Shown here one piece after another: positions 11,768 to 24,945 of a DNA stretch of 64,000 nt. The notes beneath the pieces were generated by a model. The model saw only the letters and a list, made by a program, of their open reading frames with translations. It ran no database searches and was not told the DNA's origin. How positions within the stretch are numbered: the first letter of the stretch is position 1; the number at the start of each line of letters is the position of its first letter. The position numbers were made by a program, and so were the translations under genes. Origin of the DNA: Triadica sebifera (lineage: Eukaryota > Streptophyta > Magnoliopsida > Malpighiales > Euphorbiaceae); contig CM042911.1 in assembly GCA_023653625.1 (NCBI GenBank), forward strand, positions 14,616,001 through 14,680,000, given 5' to 3'.

Positions 11768-14700
11768 TTTTCCTCCTAACTTATGGAAACTCAAGAAACG
11801 GACTGTTACCTACTAAAATATAATTGTTGTTATAGTCTTACACTCTCACTCACCTATTACTTTCTCCAAATAAAGCCAAGGGCATAAGTAGCCTCTCTCC
11901 GATGTCTTGGATTCAAGACTTTTGCATTGAAAAAAAAATCTCCAAATTATTTTTTCTTTTTAATTATGAGTCTTCCTTTATCTTTATTTTTTTTTTGTAT
12001 TTATTTATTTATTTTTTCTCATCAAACTTTTTCTTCTAAATTAACTTTTGTATGTATGAAGATAATAGATTCAAAAATATGGTATTGAGCTGTTTCCCAC
12101 TTCTTATTATTAATTTTGTCTTATCTTTAAGATTCAATCATATATAAAATATTGTATTTTTGTATTCAAATTTCTTTAATTTAATTAAAACAGAGCCAGT
12201 TTGCCTAATTGACAAATTAATTAATTTTTATCCATAGAAATTAGAATGATAAATCTTGTATGATGAGTGAAAGTTAACAATAATGCTTACTTGATTAATT
12301 TAGAGCTTTAATAATGAAGTTGCTGTATATATATATATATATATATCGAACTAAGTTATATATTGATTTGCTGAGATTATACAATCGGTTGGAATAAAGG
12401 GTTAACAATATCTCAAAGTTAAATTCTCTTGAATGTTCACTTCTATCTTCATCATCAAAAAAGAAAGAGAAGGTGAGAGACAGAAAGAAGAGAGGAAAGG
12501 AAATTAAGTGAAGTGATGGAGATATTATACATATATGGTCCCTTAATTCGTCACAACAACCCCTTCATCAGAAACATGATATAATAATAAAAACAGGTGT
12601 TTGTAAAAATTTTAGAGGTCACAGATGATTCAATTAATATCTGTTTCTATATTATCATTAATTAGAATCCTAAATTTAATGCAGCTGACACGTAGTCAAA
12701 CAGATAACATGAGAGAAACCCTCTCGATTAAGTCAAGTCCATGATTAAAACTAGTCACCGAACATGCCAGGAAAACTATGAATAAGTTTATCCGAACCTA
12801 ATAATTAAAAAAAAATTAATGTATAATCCATCATTTATTAGAGTAATTAAAAAGAAAAAAAATCCATTAATTCCCATCAATCATACACATGATTTTTGTG
12901 AGCTAGTAGATATGGAAAGAATGGTATGACCGTCATTGTCTGGTGTCATGGGTTGAAGGGTCCATGGAAGCCTCCATGGATATACACAGAATAAGCCATG
13001 TGTAAACGCACTAACAGTGGCAACCAGTGCATGCAAGCATGGTTTGGTGATGAAGGAGACCACCTGTCTATTACGTACATATATATATACATGCATGGTC
13101 CCGTTTTGGTCAAAAATCAAAGCCAAGTGTACAGCACTACCATTTACTACAACATTCTGGAAATTGTGGAGCTGATGAGTTACTCTTTTGCTTGATTTGG
13201 ATATTTTTGCTGATTAGATTAATTAATCAATGTTGTTATGTACAAATTAGGGATATAAAGCAAGCTAGATACCTGAATGTGTTGGGCCTCTTTAGACCAA
13301 GATTCACACAATTCAAGTTTCTAATCATATATATATATATATAACAGGATATAGAGAGTTGATTAAGCATATGACTTTCAGAAGTCATTACTGAGTTGGG
13401 AGATGTTGCCGATTTGTCTCTTGCATATATATCCAATTGTCACTAACGTTTATTGCTAAGGCAAGAAAAATCCAGCATATATATATACAATAAATTCTTG
13501 AATTTTATATTATATTCCATCTGTAGCTTACATAGTGCATGAATAAGAGATTTTGCGTACATGAAAACAAGAGAAAAACGACGAGATACAGTAGGGTATC
13601 TAACAAATAATTGGCTACGTTGGTCTGACCCAGTAGGGTATAGCTTCAACAACAAAAATATAAGTTGTTTGGTTAATTGGGACCTCTTATTTTGTTTGAA
13701 ATATGCTAGCAAGATTCGAATGGCATGGGAGTCCAGTCCATGACACCATAATTCTATCAATCATTCTACGTAGTGCATGCTGATTTACAATAATCACCAA
13801 ATATCTAAATTTAGGTTTTACAATCATGTGGCTAATAATACACTACTTAATTATTAGGAAAAAGAAAAAAAATTGCGTGGCTTTGTAATATATATATATT
13901 CCTAAGAATTTTAATTAAAACTCGAACTTATAATTTTAATGTTCTAAAATTTAACTCTAATTCAATTTGAAGTTAACATTTTTAACTCATTGATATGTGC
14001 TAGTGATGAAACACTTGCTTACAAAATTCTCTAAGCAGTTGACTTAATCCTGCCCCCTACTGCCAAAACTAATTTTTTTGATCTATTGTGTATGATTCAT
14101 ATATTCATTAAATGGAAAGATACCAGAACAAAATAGAATCTCGTTAAGTTAAATCTTTGTATTCTCTGTTTTTTTTTATTCTTCTCCGTGTTCCATTATT
14201 TCTCAACATTACCAAATTAAAAAATACCCATCATAATAAAAACGTAACTGAACTAGTCTTCAACTCTTAATATATACATTATAATTAGTAAGAGTATACA
14301 CTTGTGTGAGTCCTGCTTCCTAGAACCATGTTTTTTCGAACTTCCTTCTTATGTAATGATATCGTGTACATGATCTAAAGCTTTTCTTAGTCTTCACTAA
14401 TACGTAATTGACAATCACCAAGTTTGATTAATTTAATTTTTCCTCATTAACACTTGTCTCTATATTCTGCATGTTTATTTCTTTTTAATGTTGGCCTAAT
14501 GCCACCTTTACACTTTCTGGTCATGAATATTAATTAAGTAATTATATATAGTGCGATTAGAATAACTTTGATCTACCTATAAGCCAACGTGTTTGATGAT
14601 AACCAGACAAATCTTACAGTACGTAATATATATCAATCTACCCTTATACAATTTTTCTTGGACTGATTCTAAGTCTTCTTGCTTGTGCTAGAGATTAAAA

Positions 14701-16275
14701 GATTATTGATGAAATAGTATAAAATTTACATATATTTGTGATATGATCATCGGCATGTTTGATGGTTAACAGACAGGCTATAAACTAAGAACAATTCAAT
14801 ATAAAAAAAATGATACTTTTGCATTTTCTTTAAACTTATTTAAATAGCTAATCACTTCTTGCTTTGTATGGTGACTAATTGATTTTGTTACTAATGAAGT
14901 AGTAATGGGATACAACTCATGCTTGATGGTGTGACAACATGTGTATTGTATGATGATCAGCAGGCAATTATCTCACGATTTAGGCTTGATAAGGTTCAAA
15001 AAGACTTGATGATAACTTAATATTTAAAATTTTGTTGATAAAATAAATTTATAAATTAATTTAACCATATATTATATGTCAATAATAACTATTTAATAAA
15101 TAAAAAATATATACATCTAAATTAGATCTATGCAAATCAAGCTACTGAACAAATATCATATAAATAAAATAATTTATATAACACTATCTCATTGGTTTTG
15201 TCCACATCTTAAACCGAGCCTATAGACACACACAAAAAAATATCCCTTATAAATATGATTGTTTATTAATTGAATTAGTCTATATATTTATTCATAGACT
15301 CAATTTAGATAATAACGATAGATCTACAATTTTATATTAAAGAATTTTTACCTTGTGTTGGCTTTATTAAGGGTTCAATCCTTATCAATTTGATATACCA
15401 AAAAAATTTTGATTCAAAATTTTATCTTATGCCATTTTGAATTATAGATAAATTCATATATCAATTTATTCATAAAATTAATTATCATATATCTAAAATA
15501 ATAATTATTATATATATAGAACATTTTATTATTTAAATTAATCATAAAAAATTTTATATAGAACAAATCTAAATAAGTATTAATCAACGTGGAATGAGAA
15601 ATGTTAATATCTTCTTTTACAATTTTCAATTTGATCGTTAGAAAATATTCGTAGTATATTAGTAAAATTATGAAGAGATGAGTTTGATAATATTTTTTAT
15701 TCCTATATTAATGTATAAATATATTTTTTTAACAATTCTTCTTTAAAAAAATAAAATATGTACTTCCTTGACACTTGTTTCACGATGAAAATTGTTGGGT
15801 ACAACTTTTTCCATCTCCGCTTCTTCACGTTAGCAGAATAGTTGGAATTAGAGACAGGTGGCTTTGGTGGAGGACCTCGTATATTATGATGAGCGACGTG
15901 GTATTGGCTCCCCTCTACTATATTATTTTATTATTAATTTTTAGCCCTTCTATTTGACACGAAATATATGTTAACTTTTTCGGTTTTTCTTTTTCTTCTT
16001 CTTCTTCTTCTTTTTAATGTAATTTCCCCCTCGAAATTAAAATTATTTCAGATGCATGCATGTGGATAACAGAGAATTTCAAAATTTGGACGAAGTTGAT
16101 TATCAAGGGCGGATCTGTCTTGTGCACAGTAGGTCATTACATTCCACTATTTTTTTTAAAGCAACATATGTAGACTCATTATTTTTATCCTAAGATATAC
16201 TATTTATTGTTTTTAATTAGTGAATTCTAATAAAATTTTTAAAAAATTATATATATTGATCCCACTGTATAAAAT
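11768..16275. other. AT-rich intergenic DNA without recognisable genes
   Basis: I see no coding region, RNA gene or known microRNA sequence here. It contains a (TA)n tract at about 12326-12346 and scattered CATG-rich stretches around 12950-13100. Short open frames (for example 13443-13760 minus) have no family resemblance and no splice logic. Confidence 0.5.
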
Positions 16276-16435
16276 TTTTAGATTTGTTACTATTAATTAT
16301 TATTTTATACAAATGCTGTTGCCATCTAGATATTTTAGTTTTAGTTTCCAAAACAAATTATATAAAAATAAATTATGTTTTTCTTTTTATAGGATCTATA
16401 TATGAAAATTTTATAAATATAATTTAATTACAATC

Positions 16436-16474
<39 letters not shown>

Positions 16475-17815
16475 CGCAAATTACATAAAAAAAATATTGT
16501 ACTTTCCCTTTGTGTTTTTTTAAATTTTAAATATATATATATTTTAAATTTTATATTAAATATAAGTTTGGGAGAAATTTAATTTTGTTTGACAGACACG
16601 TAACACTCTGAATCTAATTTTTTTATTTGACACTATTTGATATGTATTAATATATATATAAATGTGACATTTTAGTTTTTTTTAAATAATATGGTATTTA
16701 ATTTTTTGAATAATATGACATTTAGTTAAAAAAATACATATATATATACGCAAAATTAATCCAAGACTCAAAATGAGCTAGTTACTCTTAGACATATCTA
16801 GATATGCAGAGAACTAATTATTAGATGACTTAACCCTAAAACCTAAAAGCGATATTGGCCTATGTGTATAGATATAATTAGATCAATTCTAACATACTTT
16901 TAGTAAAAGAGTTGTTTGCATAACTAAGACAGCGCATATCTATTTAAAAAAATAAATGTCACAATATAAATAGCGTCAGATAAAAAAATATTTAGAGTGT
17001 CACATCGCTATCAAACTAAATAAAATTCTAGATTTGTTACTATTAATTATTCTTTTTATACAAATATTGTTGCGATCTAGATATTTTAGTTTTAGTTTCC
17101 AAAACAAATTATATAAAAATAAATTATATTTTTCTTTTTATAGGATCTATATGTGAAAAATTTATAAATATAATTTATTTACAATCTATCATATATATAT
17201 ATATATATATATAAGTGCAAATTACATAAAAAAATCTTGTACTTTCTTTTTGTGTCAAAATAATTCTATTTTTTTAATTTTTAAATACATATTTTTTCAA
17301 TTTTATATTAAATATAGGCTCAAAAGATATGTATATACATGTGACATTCAGTTTTTTTAAAATAATATGGCATTTAGTTAAAAAAATAACTAGATATATA
17401 CAGAACTAGTCAAAAACTGATAATAAACTAGGTATTGGTACACATATCTAAATATGTGTAGAACTAGTTATCGGATGATTTAACTCTAAAGACTAAAAGC
17501 AATATAAGTCTACATATATATATAATATATATGTAATTAGTTGTATGTGGATTAAGTCTACATAAAAATAGTTAGATCAATTTAGACATAGTTTTAGTAT
17601 AAGAATTATGTGCATAACTACATCAGCAAAGATCTATTTACAAATAAATAAATGTCACAATATCAGCAATGCTAAATAAAAAAATATTTAGAATGTCCGG
17701 CAAAAAAATTAAATTTTTCATAATAAAAGTATATATACTTGAAAGTTAAAAAAATATAATTATTTTGATACAAAATTGGAATTACATGATTTCTTATGCA
17801 AATTGTCCTATATAT
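16276..17815. repeat. diverged ~750-bp tandem duplication with inverted partial third copy
   Basis: The block starting at about 16276 (AGATTTGTTACTATTAATTA) recurs from about 17031. The match resumes in several stretches: the TAGTTTTAGTTTCCAAAACA and TTTTTATAGGATCTATAT region; the GCAAATTACATAAAAAAA region; the AATAATATGG(T/C)ATTTA region; and the tail with AAATAAATGTCACAATAT at 16960 and 17648. Indels and substitutions are frequent and a (TA)n tract sits at the same place in both copies. From about 17700 to 17815 the minus strand again resembles the GCAAATTA..TTTTGTGTCAAAATAATT part, an inverted fragment. No ORF is conserved. Confidence 0.75.
16438..16471. repeat. (TA)n microsatellite
   Basis: About 17 TA units inside the first copy of the duplicated block. 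A shorter (TA)n at 17191-17212 holds the equivalent position in the second copy. Confidence 0.9.
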
Positions 17816-17864
17816 ATAATTATTATTATTATTTTTATATACATAATATATTAAAATTAAATCA

Positions 17865-17867
<3 letters not shown>

Positions 17868-17900
<33 letters not shown>
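17868..17900. repeat. (TA)n microsatellite
   Basis: About 16 TA units. The tyrosine/isoleucine-alternating short open frames on both strands here are artefacts of this repeat. Confidence 0.9.
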
Positions 17901-17904
<4 letters not shown>

Positions 17905-18639
17905 GCTTGTATACATGCATAGGTCATAGAAGACCCGTGAAGTTTTTGTTTTCGATATACATGGTATTGGTAGCGGATGTCTTTGCAGGCTGCTTCTTTT
18001 TCCACCTTTACCAAATAGTATATTATTGTTGTCAAATTTGTGACTCATATTATACAAGATTTGCTTTGGTCATCATCTTCTGTAGTATATATCCGTATAA
18101 GGATAAGGTTAAAATAAAAAATTAAGCACAAATTATATTTTATTTTAGATAATTTGTCACCAAATTAATATTTGGGTTGATTTTATTGCCTTTTGAGTTG
18201 AATTTTGGGCCATCCGTTATTAAATCTATATAACATATAGTCACGCGCACGATTGGACTTGTAATTATTGCTCACATTACTGCCACTAAAATCTACTTTA
18301 GCCAAAATTTAATTTTCAAATAACAAATAAAAAAATATTTGGCGGATCCAATACAGCATCCTAATAACAAATTCATTTTTATTTTTTTTAGAAACGATAT
18401 ATATTTTTAGACTAATTCTATTTGTATTGAATAAAATTCTTAAAAAAATAAAATATTTCTTAAAAAATTTTAAAATAGCTATATATTAAAATTTAAATTC
18501 AAAATCTCTTATTATACCACACCCTCTTTAGTTGTTTTTACTTTCTTATTAACGTTCAATTTCTCTTACTTTTTTAATGAAAAATAATTCTACTTGTTCA
18601 TTTTATTTATTTTTATTAATTTGTGCTTCCATTCGGGAA

Positions 18640-18990
18640 AAAGGGCTGCAGCGAGTACAAGCGAGGCTAATTAATGCTAACGTGGAATTAAGAAGTGTAC
18701 ACGTGTCACTAACTGATTGCTGAAGAGGAAATCACAACTGACCACGTGGAGACGAAGAGATGTCGATAGTGGTCCGTTAAACCATGGCGGTTAACGTTAT
18801 ATGAGTTAACGGTCGCTTTCGTCTACCAATTGCAGATGTAGATGTAGGTGGTGGCCAGTTTCGGGGCGTTGACATTTACGAGCGCTTGTAAATAAGAACC
18901 AAAAAGCGGTTGAAGCGCGCCATGGTCTTCTTCAACAAAGCAACGACGTGTATGGTTCACCAACTTCTGACTTAGTGTGCAATTTTAACT
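18640..18990. promoter_or_regulatory. GC-richer island with two G-boxes, possible distal regulatory element
   Basis: In a long AT-rich spacer this ~350-bp block is visibly less AT-rich. It holds CACGTG cores at 18700-18705 (in GTACACGTGTCAC) and 18743-18748 (in ACCACGTGGA). It also has GTTAAC/CGGTTAAC MYB-like sites near 18790-18812, and TTGAC W-box cores. No gene starts nearby; JINGUBANG begins 2.8 kb downstream. An enhancer, the promoter of a non-coding transcript and a relic promoter are all possible. Confidence 0.35.
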
Positions 18991-21500
18991 CTCTTTCCCA
19001 TGTTACCGTTACATATTTTTAATTTTTTTTATTATAATAAATTAAGAATTATATTCGAATTCCAAATTTTTATTGTTTCGATTATTAAATCAGTATTATT
19101 ATTATTATGTGACTATCCTATATTAATTTTGTAGTATTGCAAATTAAAAATCTACAGGCAGCTATTTATGATATTAGTTAATATTTTAAGAATTACAATT
19201 TTTTCATTATTTACATGTTAATGCCCTACATTGTTTGTGTACCTACTTAATTTTTGATTTCTTGTACGTTGTAGTTTGCCTTAATGGGAAAATAAATAGA
19301 TATTATCGGGATTATTAGTTTGCTTTATTAGGAACAAAAAAGATATTATTGAGTTTTTTTATATCAAAGATATTATTAAGAATTTTTGTGATATTTCTGC
19401 TGAAATAGTGACCATGTGATTACGTATTGCAACTGAAAAATGATATAATTGGGGTTAACTTATCACTGTAAATTGTAAGTAATTGCAAATGCAATTTTGT
19501 GTTTAATAATATATTCTTAATTAGAAACACTATTTTTGAAAAAAAAAAATTGTATAGATTAACAGGAGAATTAATTTGTTTTATCATGAAATAACTAAAA
19601 AGGAAAACTTATTATGAGCTGGCTTTGTTCCCTAATCTTTAGATTAGTGGGCGAAGTTAGAGCAAATGGGGTAGTGTCTGTGTATGAGAGAAAATTGATG
19701 GATGGGTATATAGTAGCTTTTCAGTTGATGTTATTGTCACTAGACTTCTTGTTTGACACTATTAATAGATGTGATGTCTTGGCCACCATATGATGATCAG
19801 GATGAATAACTATAGTCGTTTGTTGCCCATTAAGTTTTTATTAAGTGCTACATGATCAAGATTATTATGTGTTACTAATTCCATATGTCGTAATTAATCA
19901 TGCTTTTCAGTTGGTCCGGTGCTTTACAAGAAAAATAAAATTAAAAGGATAGCTTTGGCCGTGAAAATTAGAATAAATCACCTTTAAGTAGTACATATAT
20001 TAACTTTCTTCAAGAGGTGAGATGGTCATTTATCTCTTAAATTAAATATATTGAATTCGGATTATTTATATGAAATATCTTTAAAATTTAAGAGATATTG
20101 TTTTACCTTTTTAACGGATTTATCCATTACGAATTCAAATTAATACATGGATAGTTGTAACCAAAAAATATAATCTTTTTGAAAAAAAATTATATAAATT
20201 AATCGTAGTGAAAAATGCATAAAATTGTCGTTATTACTCTTTATTTTTAGCTATATGATATCCATTATTGTATGTAAAACGAGTAGCCAAAACTTAAAAA
20301 ATCAGTTGTAACGTGTGACAAACACAAAATGACAGTGAAATAATATAAGATCAACAAAAATCACATTGCCAAAATATGAAAAATATTTTAGTGGCAGTGA
20401 TGAATGTCACTAATTAACTAATTATATTTGTTACATAAAACAACTAAAATCGTACGTATAACAACTCGAAATTTAATTAAGGAGCTAGCCAAATCATATT
20501 TTAATGTTTGTTGTCTATAATTTTTTAGTTTTCATAAATTACTAAAAGTAAAACATATTTATTTTAAGTATTTGATAACAACAAGAAAAACCACAAAAAA
20601 TTAATTATTCAATTTATTTTCAAGTTTGAATGTTTTCATTAAAAACTAGAAACAAAAATCAGAAAATAAAACTTATAACAAATAGGTGGTTAGGATCTGC
20701 ATTAATTTGTTAAGTTGAGGTGGGGCGATTTAAGATCATATGCGAAGTGTTAATATTGTTGCATTGTTTTATCACATGCATGTAAAAGGAAATTCATAGC
20801 ATCTTAATTTTTATTATTATTTGATATCAATATCATAATTTTATATTGAAGGAAAGCCTTTTTTTTTTTTAAGAAAAATAAATTTTTTCAAAAGTTTTTT
20901 TTTGTCTTAGCTATTTAATCTATATTTATGCTAAGTAGGCCTATTAAAAGATAAAATATTATCTCTCAAGTTCAAAAAGTGTTACATACTCGAAATTTAA
21001 TCTCAAAACTTCTGATTAAGTGAAAATAAACTTTTATCATCTAATATTGCTACTTGAAGTTTGAAGTTTTTATTAAATGAAAAATAAATGGTAGCAAATT
21101 AGCTAAAAATAAATATACTATTATGGCATTGAAATTGTAGGAATGAAACTTCAAAAAGCAGTAAAACACTAATCATTCACGCCATAGGACCAAAAGCACA
21201 AGTTTATGTGCAACAAGCAATCTGTGCATCCCACTTGTAAACCAATTTACAATAATGGCAAGGAAAACCAGAGAACGACATCGTTTGGCAGTCAAAAATG
21301 CTGAAAAACATAACATATATTGACTAAGTCAATAGTCAATATCTTCGTTTCAATGAAAAAAATAACGTCAACAATATGAAAACAGGCTGATAAAAAGGAA
21401 ATTGATAAGAGAGACTGTATTTTCCCTGAAAATTGTTTAGCGTGTAAATTATAAATTCTACACGCCTACAAAAAATATTACTATTTCCAATTTTTCATAT
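18991..21500. other. AT-rich intergenic DNA upstream of JINGUBANG-like gene
   Basis: No coding or RNA gene was recognised. The stretch has homopolymer A/T runs and no long open frame. Confidence 0.5.
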
Positions 21501-21594
21501 TGAAAACATTTTGTATTTAACTTTCCGTATTACCGGCAGACTCAGTTTACCGGTTTGCAACGGTTACGTAATTTTTGTAATTTGTAAGCTTTTC

Positions 21595-21656
21595 CACGTG
21601 TTGCGTTATCACACCCTTAGATCACCAAACCACTGCTCAATCCTCATATATATATA
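21595..21656 (+). promoter_or_regulatory. core promoter of the WD40 gene: G-box and TATA box
   Basis: A CACGTG core at 21595-21600 lies about 50 bp upstream of a TATATATATA box at 21646-21656. The TATA box is 110 bp before the start codon, leaving room for an ~80-bp leader. The leader is pyrimidine-rich with CTTCACAAATC and CTCC motifs, as in many plant 5' leaders. Confidence 0.6.
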
Positions 21657-21765
21657 CACCTGTTTCTCTTCACAAATCTTTTCAGTTCTCCTTCTCCACC
21701 ATCAAAATTCTCTCATTATTTTTTCTTTTAATCTCCTTCAATAATTCATCATCAAGATTCTCTCT

Positions 21766-23178
21766 ATGAGGCACAAAACAGCTGGTGGATCCATGATTGC
21801 AGAGCGCAGAGGTGCTAGCCGGCCGACGTTGTCTTCCCTCTTGCAATCCGATCTTCCAATCTTCCCTAACCAAGAAAATGATACTCCTAATCAGAAAACC
21901 AGTCCGCCTTCTCACCAGAGTAGTCATAATTATTCGAATAGCAGCACGCCGACAAGCGGCGACGGTGAGGCCTCTCCTTACCTGATGTCATCTCCATGGA
22001 GTCACCCATCTCCGTATGCAAAATCTCCATGGTTAGTGCCATCTCCGATAATCAACCATAAGCTCGGTAGAAATGGCAATGGCCTCGTCGGATCCATTGT
22101 GCGTGAAGAAGGTCACGTGTATTCTTTGGCTTCTAAGGGAGACTTGTTGTATACCGGTTCAGATAGCAAAAATATACGCGTATGGAGGAATTTGAAAGAC
22201 TTTGCTGGATTCAAATCCAGTAGCGGGTTAGTTAAGGCCATTGTTATACACGGTGACAAGATTTTCACTGGACATCAAGATGGCAAGATTAGAATATGGA
22301 AAGCATCTGCTAAAAACCCTAGTGTCCATAAAAGAATTGGAACCTTGCCCACTTTTAAGGAGTACGTCAAGAAATCTGTTAACCCCAAGAATTACGTAGA
22401 AGCCCGTCGACACAAACACGTTCCATTCATCAAGCATTATGATGCAGTATCATGCCTAAGCTTGAACGAAGAGCAGGGTTTATTATACTCTGGATCTTGG
22501 GATAAAACCCTGAAAGTATGGCGATTATCTGACTATAAATGCCTCGAATCCATCAACGCTCATACGGATGCCATAAATGCTGTCGTGACAGGGTTCGATT
22601 CCTTGGTGTTTACGGGCTCCGCCGATGGAACCGTAAAAGTGTGGAGGAGAGAGCTGCAAGGGAGAGGAACCAGGCATTTTCTGGTTCAGACACTGTTAAA
22701 ACAAGAAAACGCGGTAACCGCCCTCGCAGTAAATCTTGAATCGGCGGTGATTTACTGCGGTTCCTCCGACGGGTTGGTAAATTTTTGGGAACGTGAAAAG
22801 CACTTGTCACATGGTGGGGTCCTCCGGGGCCACAAAATGGCCGTCTTGTGCTTGGCCACAGCCGGTAATTTAGTGTTCAGTGGGTCCGCAGATAAAAGCA
22901 TATGTGTATGGAAGAAGGAGCCCAGTGGGGTCCATATCTGCTTGTCGGTTTTGACAGGTCACGGTGGGCCCGTCAAATGCTTGGCCGTCGAAGAAGATCA
23001 GGAGTCTAATAAAGGAGATCAACGGTGGATAGTGTTCAGCGGTAGCTTAGACAAGTCCGTTAAAGTTTGGCGCGTGTCTGAGAACCCGCCAGAGTTGAGA
23101 GAGTACAACCAGAACCAATCCCCAAGGCTAAGCTTTTTTTCGCCGACCACAACGAACAAAAACTGCTATCAAGGCTAA
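21766..23178 (+). CDS. JGB: JINGUBANG-like WD40-repeat protein, single exon
   Basis: Intronless 470-codon frame. The first ~105 residues are Ser/Pro/Asn-rich and low in order (SSPWSHPSPYAKSPW), then come seven WD40 units that should form one beta-propeller. Repeat ends visible in order: SKNIRVWRN, DGKIRIWKA, DKTLKVWRL, DGTVKVWRR, DGLVNFWER, DKSICVWKK, DKSVKVWRV. The block between repeats 2 and 3 (LPTFKEYVKKSVNPKNYVE) is typical of the plant JINGUBANG family. Arabidopsis JGB restrains pollen germination and tube growth through TCP4; other family members have unrelated or unknown roles. A downstream ATG at 21793 (MIAERRG) is a possible alternative start. The absence of introns and the length are normal for the family. 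Confidence 0.9.
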   Translation: MRHKTAGGSMIAERRGASRPTLSSLLQSDLPIFPNQENDTPNQKTSPPSHQSSHNYSNSSTPTSGDGEASPYLMSSPWSHPSPYAKSPWLVPSPIINHKLGRNGNGLVGSIVREEGHVYSLASKGDLLYTGSDSKNIRVWRNLKDFAGFKSSSGLVKAIVIHGDKIFTGHQDGKIRIWKASAKNPSVHKRIGTLPTFKEYVKKSVNPKNYVEARRHKHVPFIKHYDAVSCLSLNEEQGLLYSGSWDKTLKVWRLSDYKCLESINAHTDAINAVVTGFDSLVFTGSADGTVKVWRRELQGRGTRHFLVQTLLKQENAVTALAVNLESAVIYCGSSDGLVNFWEREKHLSHGGVLRGHKMAVLCLATAGNLVFSGSADKSICVWKKEPSGVHICLSVLTGHGGPVKCLAVEEDQESNKGDQRWIVFSGSLDKSVKVWRVSENPPELREYNQNQSPRLSFFSPTTTNKNCYQG

Positions 23179-23419
23179 ACTGAATGATGACCACGCGGAG
23201 CCACAGGATCTGTTTGGTAACTGGGTGATTATATACCGTTGAGAAAAGGGTACATTGACGGCCTAGTGGTGAATGGACCACTTGAGCATAATAGAAGAAG
23301 CACCACAAAAGTGATGCAAAATAAGCAAAGTATCCAAACAGGACCTATCATGGGTTTCCTCGTTTATGAAGCAATGTGGACATTCTCATGTCCTCTTTGC
23401 CACTGATGAAGTTCTCATA

Positions 23420-23454
<35 letters not shown>

Positions 23455-24945
23455 GTAGCGTGATATTAAAGAAGAAGATTAATCGATCTCAAAAAAAAAA
23501 AAACAAAAGTTAATTTGTTTAAATTATAGAAGGGTTGTATATTAGGTTTTGCACATCTTCTTGTGAGCTTGTATCATCAAAGTTGAGAAGTGTACAAATT
23601 TTTAAAAATTTGTATTGTGTTTAATATTTGTTGTCTTCTTTTATTTTGATGTATATTCTTGCTTGATATATATGCATTATTGACAAAAAGAAATATATTT
23701 TTTTAATATCATATCAAAATTTAATTTGGTGAACAATAATAAGTAATAACCTTTAGAGATATTCAAACAACTATGAATGAAAATTTAAAAAATCAATTAT
23801 ATAAAATGGAAGTTCATATATATCCTATTAATAAACCAAGACAATTATAACTTGCCAAATAAAAAAGAAAAAATTGTAATTTGGTTGTTAAATTTTATAA
23901 ATTTATGCAATTAAATTTTTAATAAAAAATTATTCAATTGACTCACTTAATTATCAATTTTAAATTTTATCAATTAAAAACTTGTCCAATTTTAACAATT
24001 ATTAAAATTTAAGTGTTATATATATATATATATATATATGGAGACTAATTAAAAATTTATTCCATTGACTCAATTAATTGTTAACTTAGAGTGGGAATTA
24101 GAAATATAAAGGGTAACTTATAGTTTTAATCATTCGGTTTCTTAATGAACAAATTAGAAATTAAATTTTAAGAAAGGTGTTGAGATAATTAATAATGTTT
24201 TTGGAGTAAATATATTGAATAAAAAAGAGAAAAAATAACATAAAAAAATGATTGGGAAAATAATAGAGTGAGCATTGAAATTAAAATTATTATTCCCTCA
24301 GCAAATAACAAAGATAATTAAAAAGATGAAAGAAGAATTATTTTATGTCAAAGAGTAGTTGAGAAGACGAGAAAACCAAAATCCATAAATCAAATATTTC
24401 ATATGATTCTCATTCCTTAAAAATTACTAATTATGGGTGCAAAAAAAATATCAATTAGCAGATTGCATTGTTTGCATGTGGTTTGTGGAGTACTCGGAAC
24501 CAGAGATATATGAACGTAAAGCCTAACATTTTCAAGGGTTGGGCTGGATAGATCTGCCCAATAGCCTGGTTGGCCGAATTTTTTTGAGCCATTTAATTTC
24601 AACTCAATTGTACACGTATCGTGACCGGTTAGCAAGAGCTCAAAATTGGAAAGCCCTAATTATTTCATTTATTTATATGTCTTTTTAAATTAAAATAATT
24701 ATTGAATTAATAGAGAGATAAATCCAAACTCATATACAATCAGAAACGAAATCTATAGTGCAAAACAATTTTTAAAAAATAAGTGAAAAAAATAAAAAGC
24801 AAAAATTCTAATGGGTTGAACTGTTAAATTGATAAAGTTTTTAATGGGATTAAATGACTCAGGTTGAAATATGGATCACTGTGCATTTGAACCAGTCGAA
24901 TTCTTACAATCTCAAGATTAAAATTAAATAGATAAAATATATATA
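23179..24945. other. 3' region of the WD40 gene and AT-rich spacer
   Basis: Positions 23179 to about 23660 are the likely 3' untranslated region, ending in T-rich DNA. A (TA)n tract lies at 23427-23452 and another at 24018-24039. Beyond that I see only AT-rich spacer. Confidence 0.5.

Noticed and set aside
12881..13195. CATG-rich stretch with frames on both strands, checked as a possible microRNA precursor or small gene
   Set aside because: No known plant microRNA sequence was recognised and no convincing long hairpin was evident by eye; the frames overlap antisense and lack motifs.
17672..18125. Several 60-86-codon frames on both strands around the TA tract
   Set aside because: They contain runs of alternating Tyr-Ile from the (TA)n microsatellite and are low-complexity artefacts.
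20520..20700. AT-rich stretch with TTTTCAT/ATGAAAAC-like inverted words considered as another MITE
   Set aside because: No terminal repeats or target duplication could be read.
21682..21927. Minus-strand frame over the start of the WD40 gene
   Set aside because: It is a shadow of the Ser/Pro-rich N-terminal coding region.
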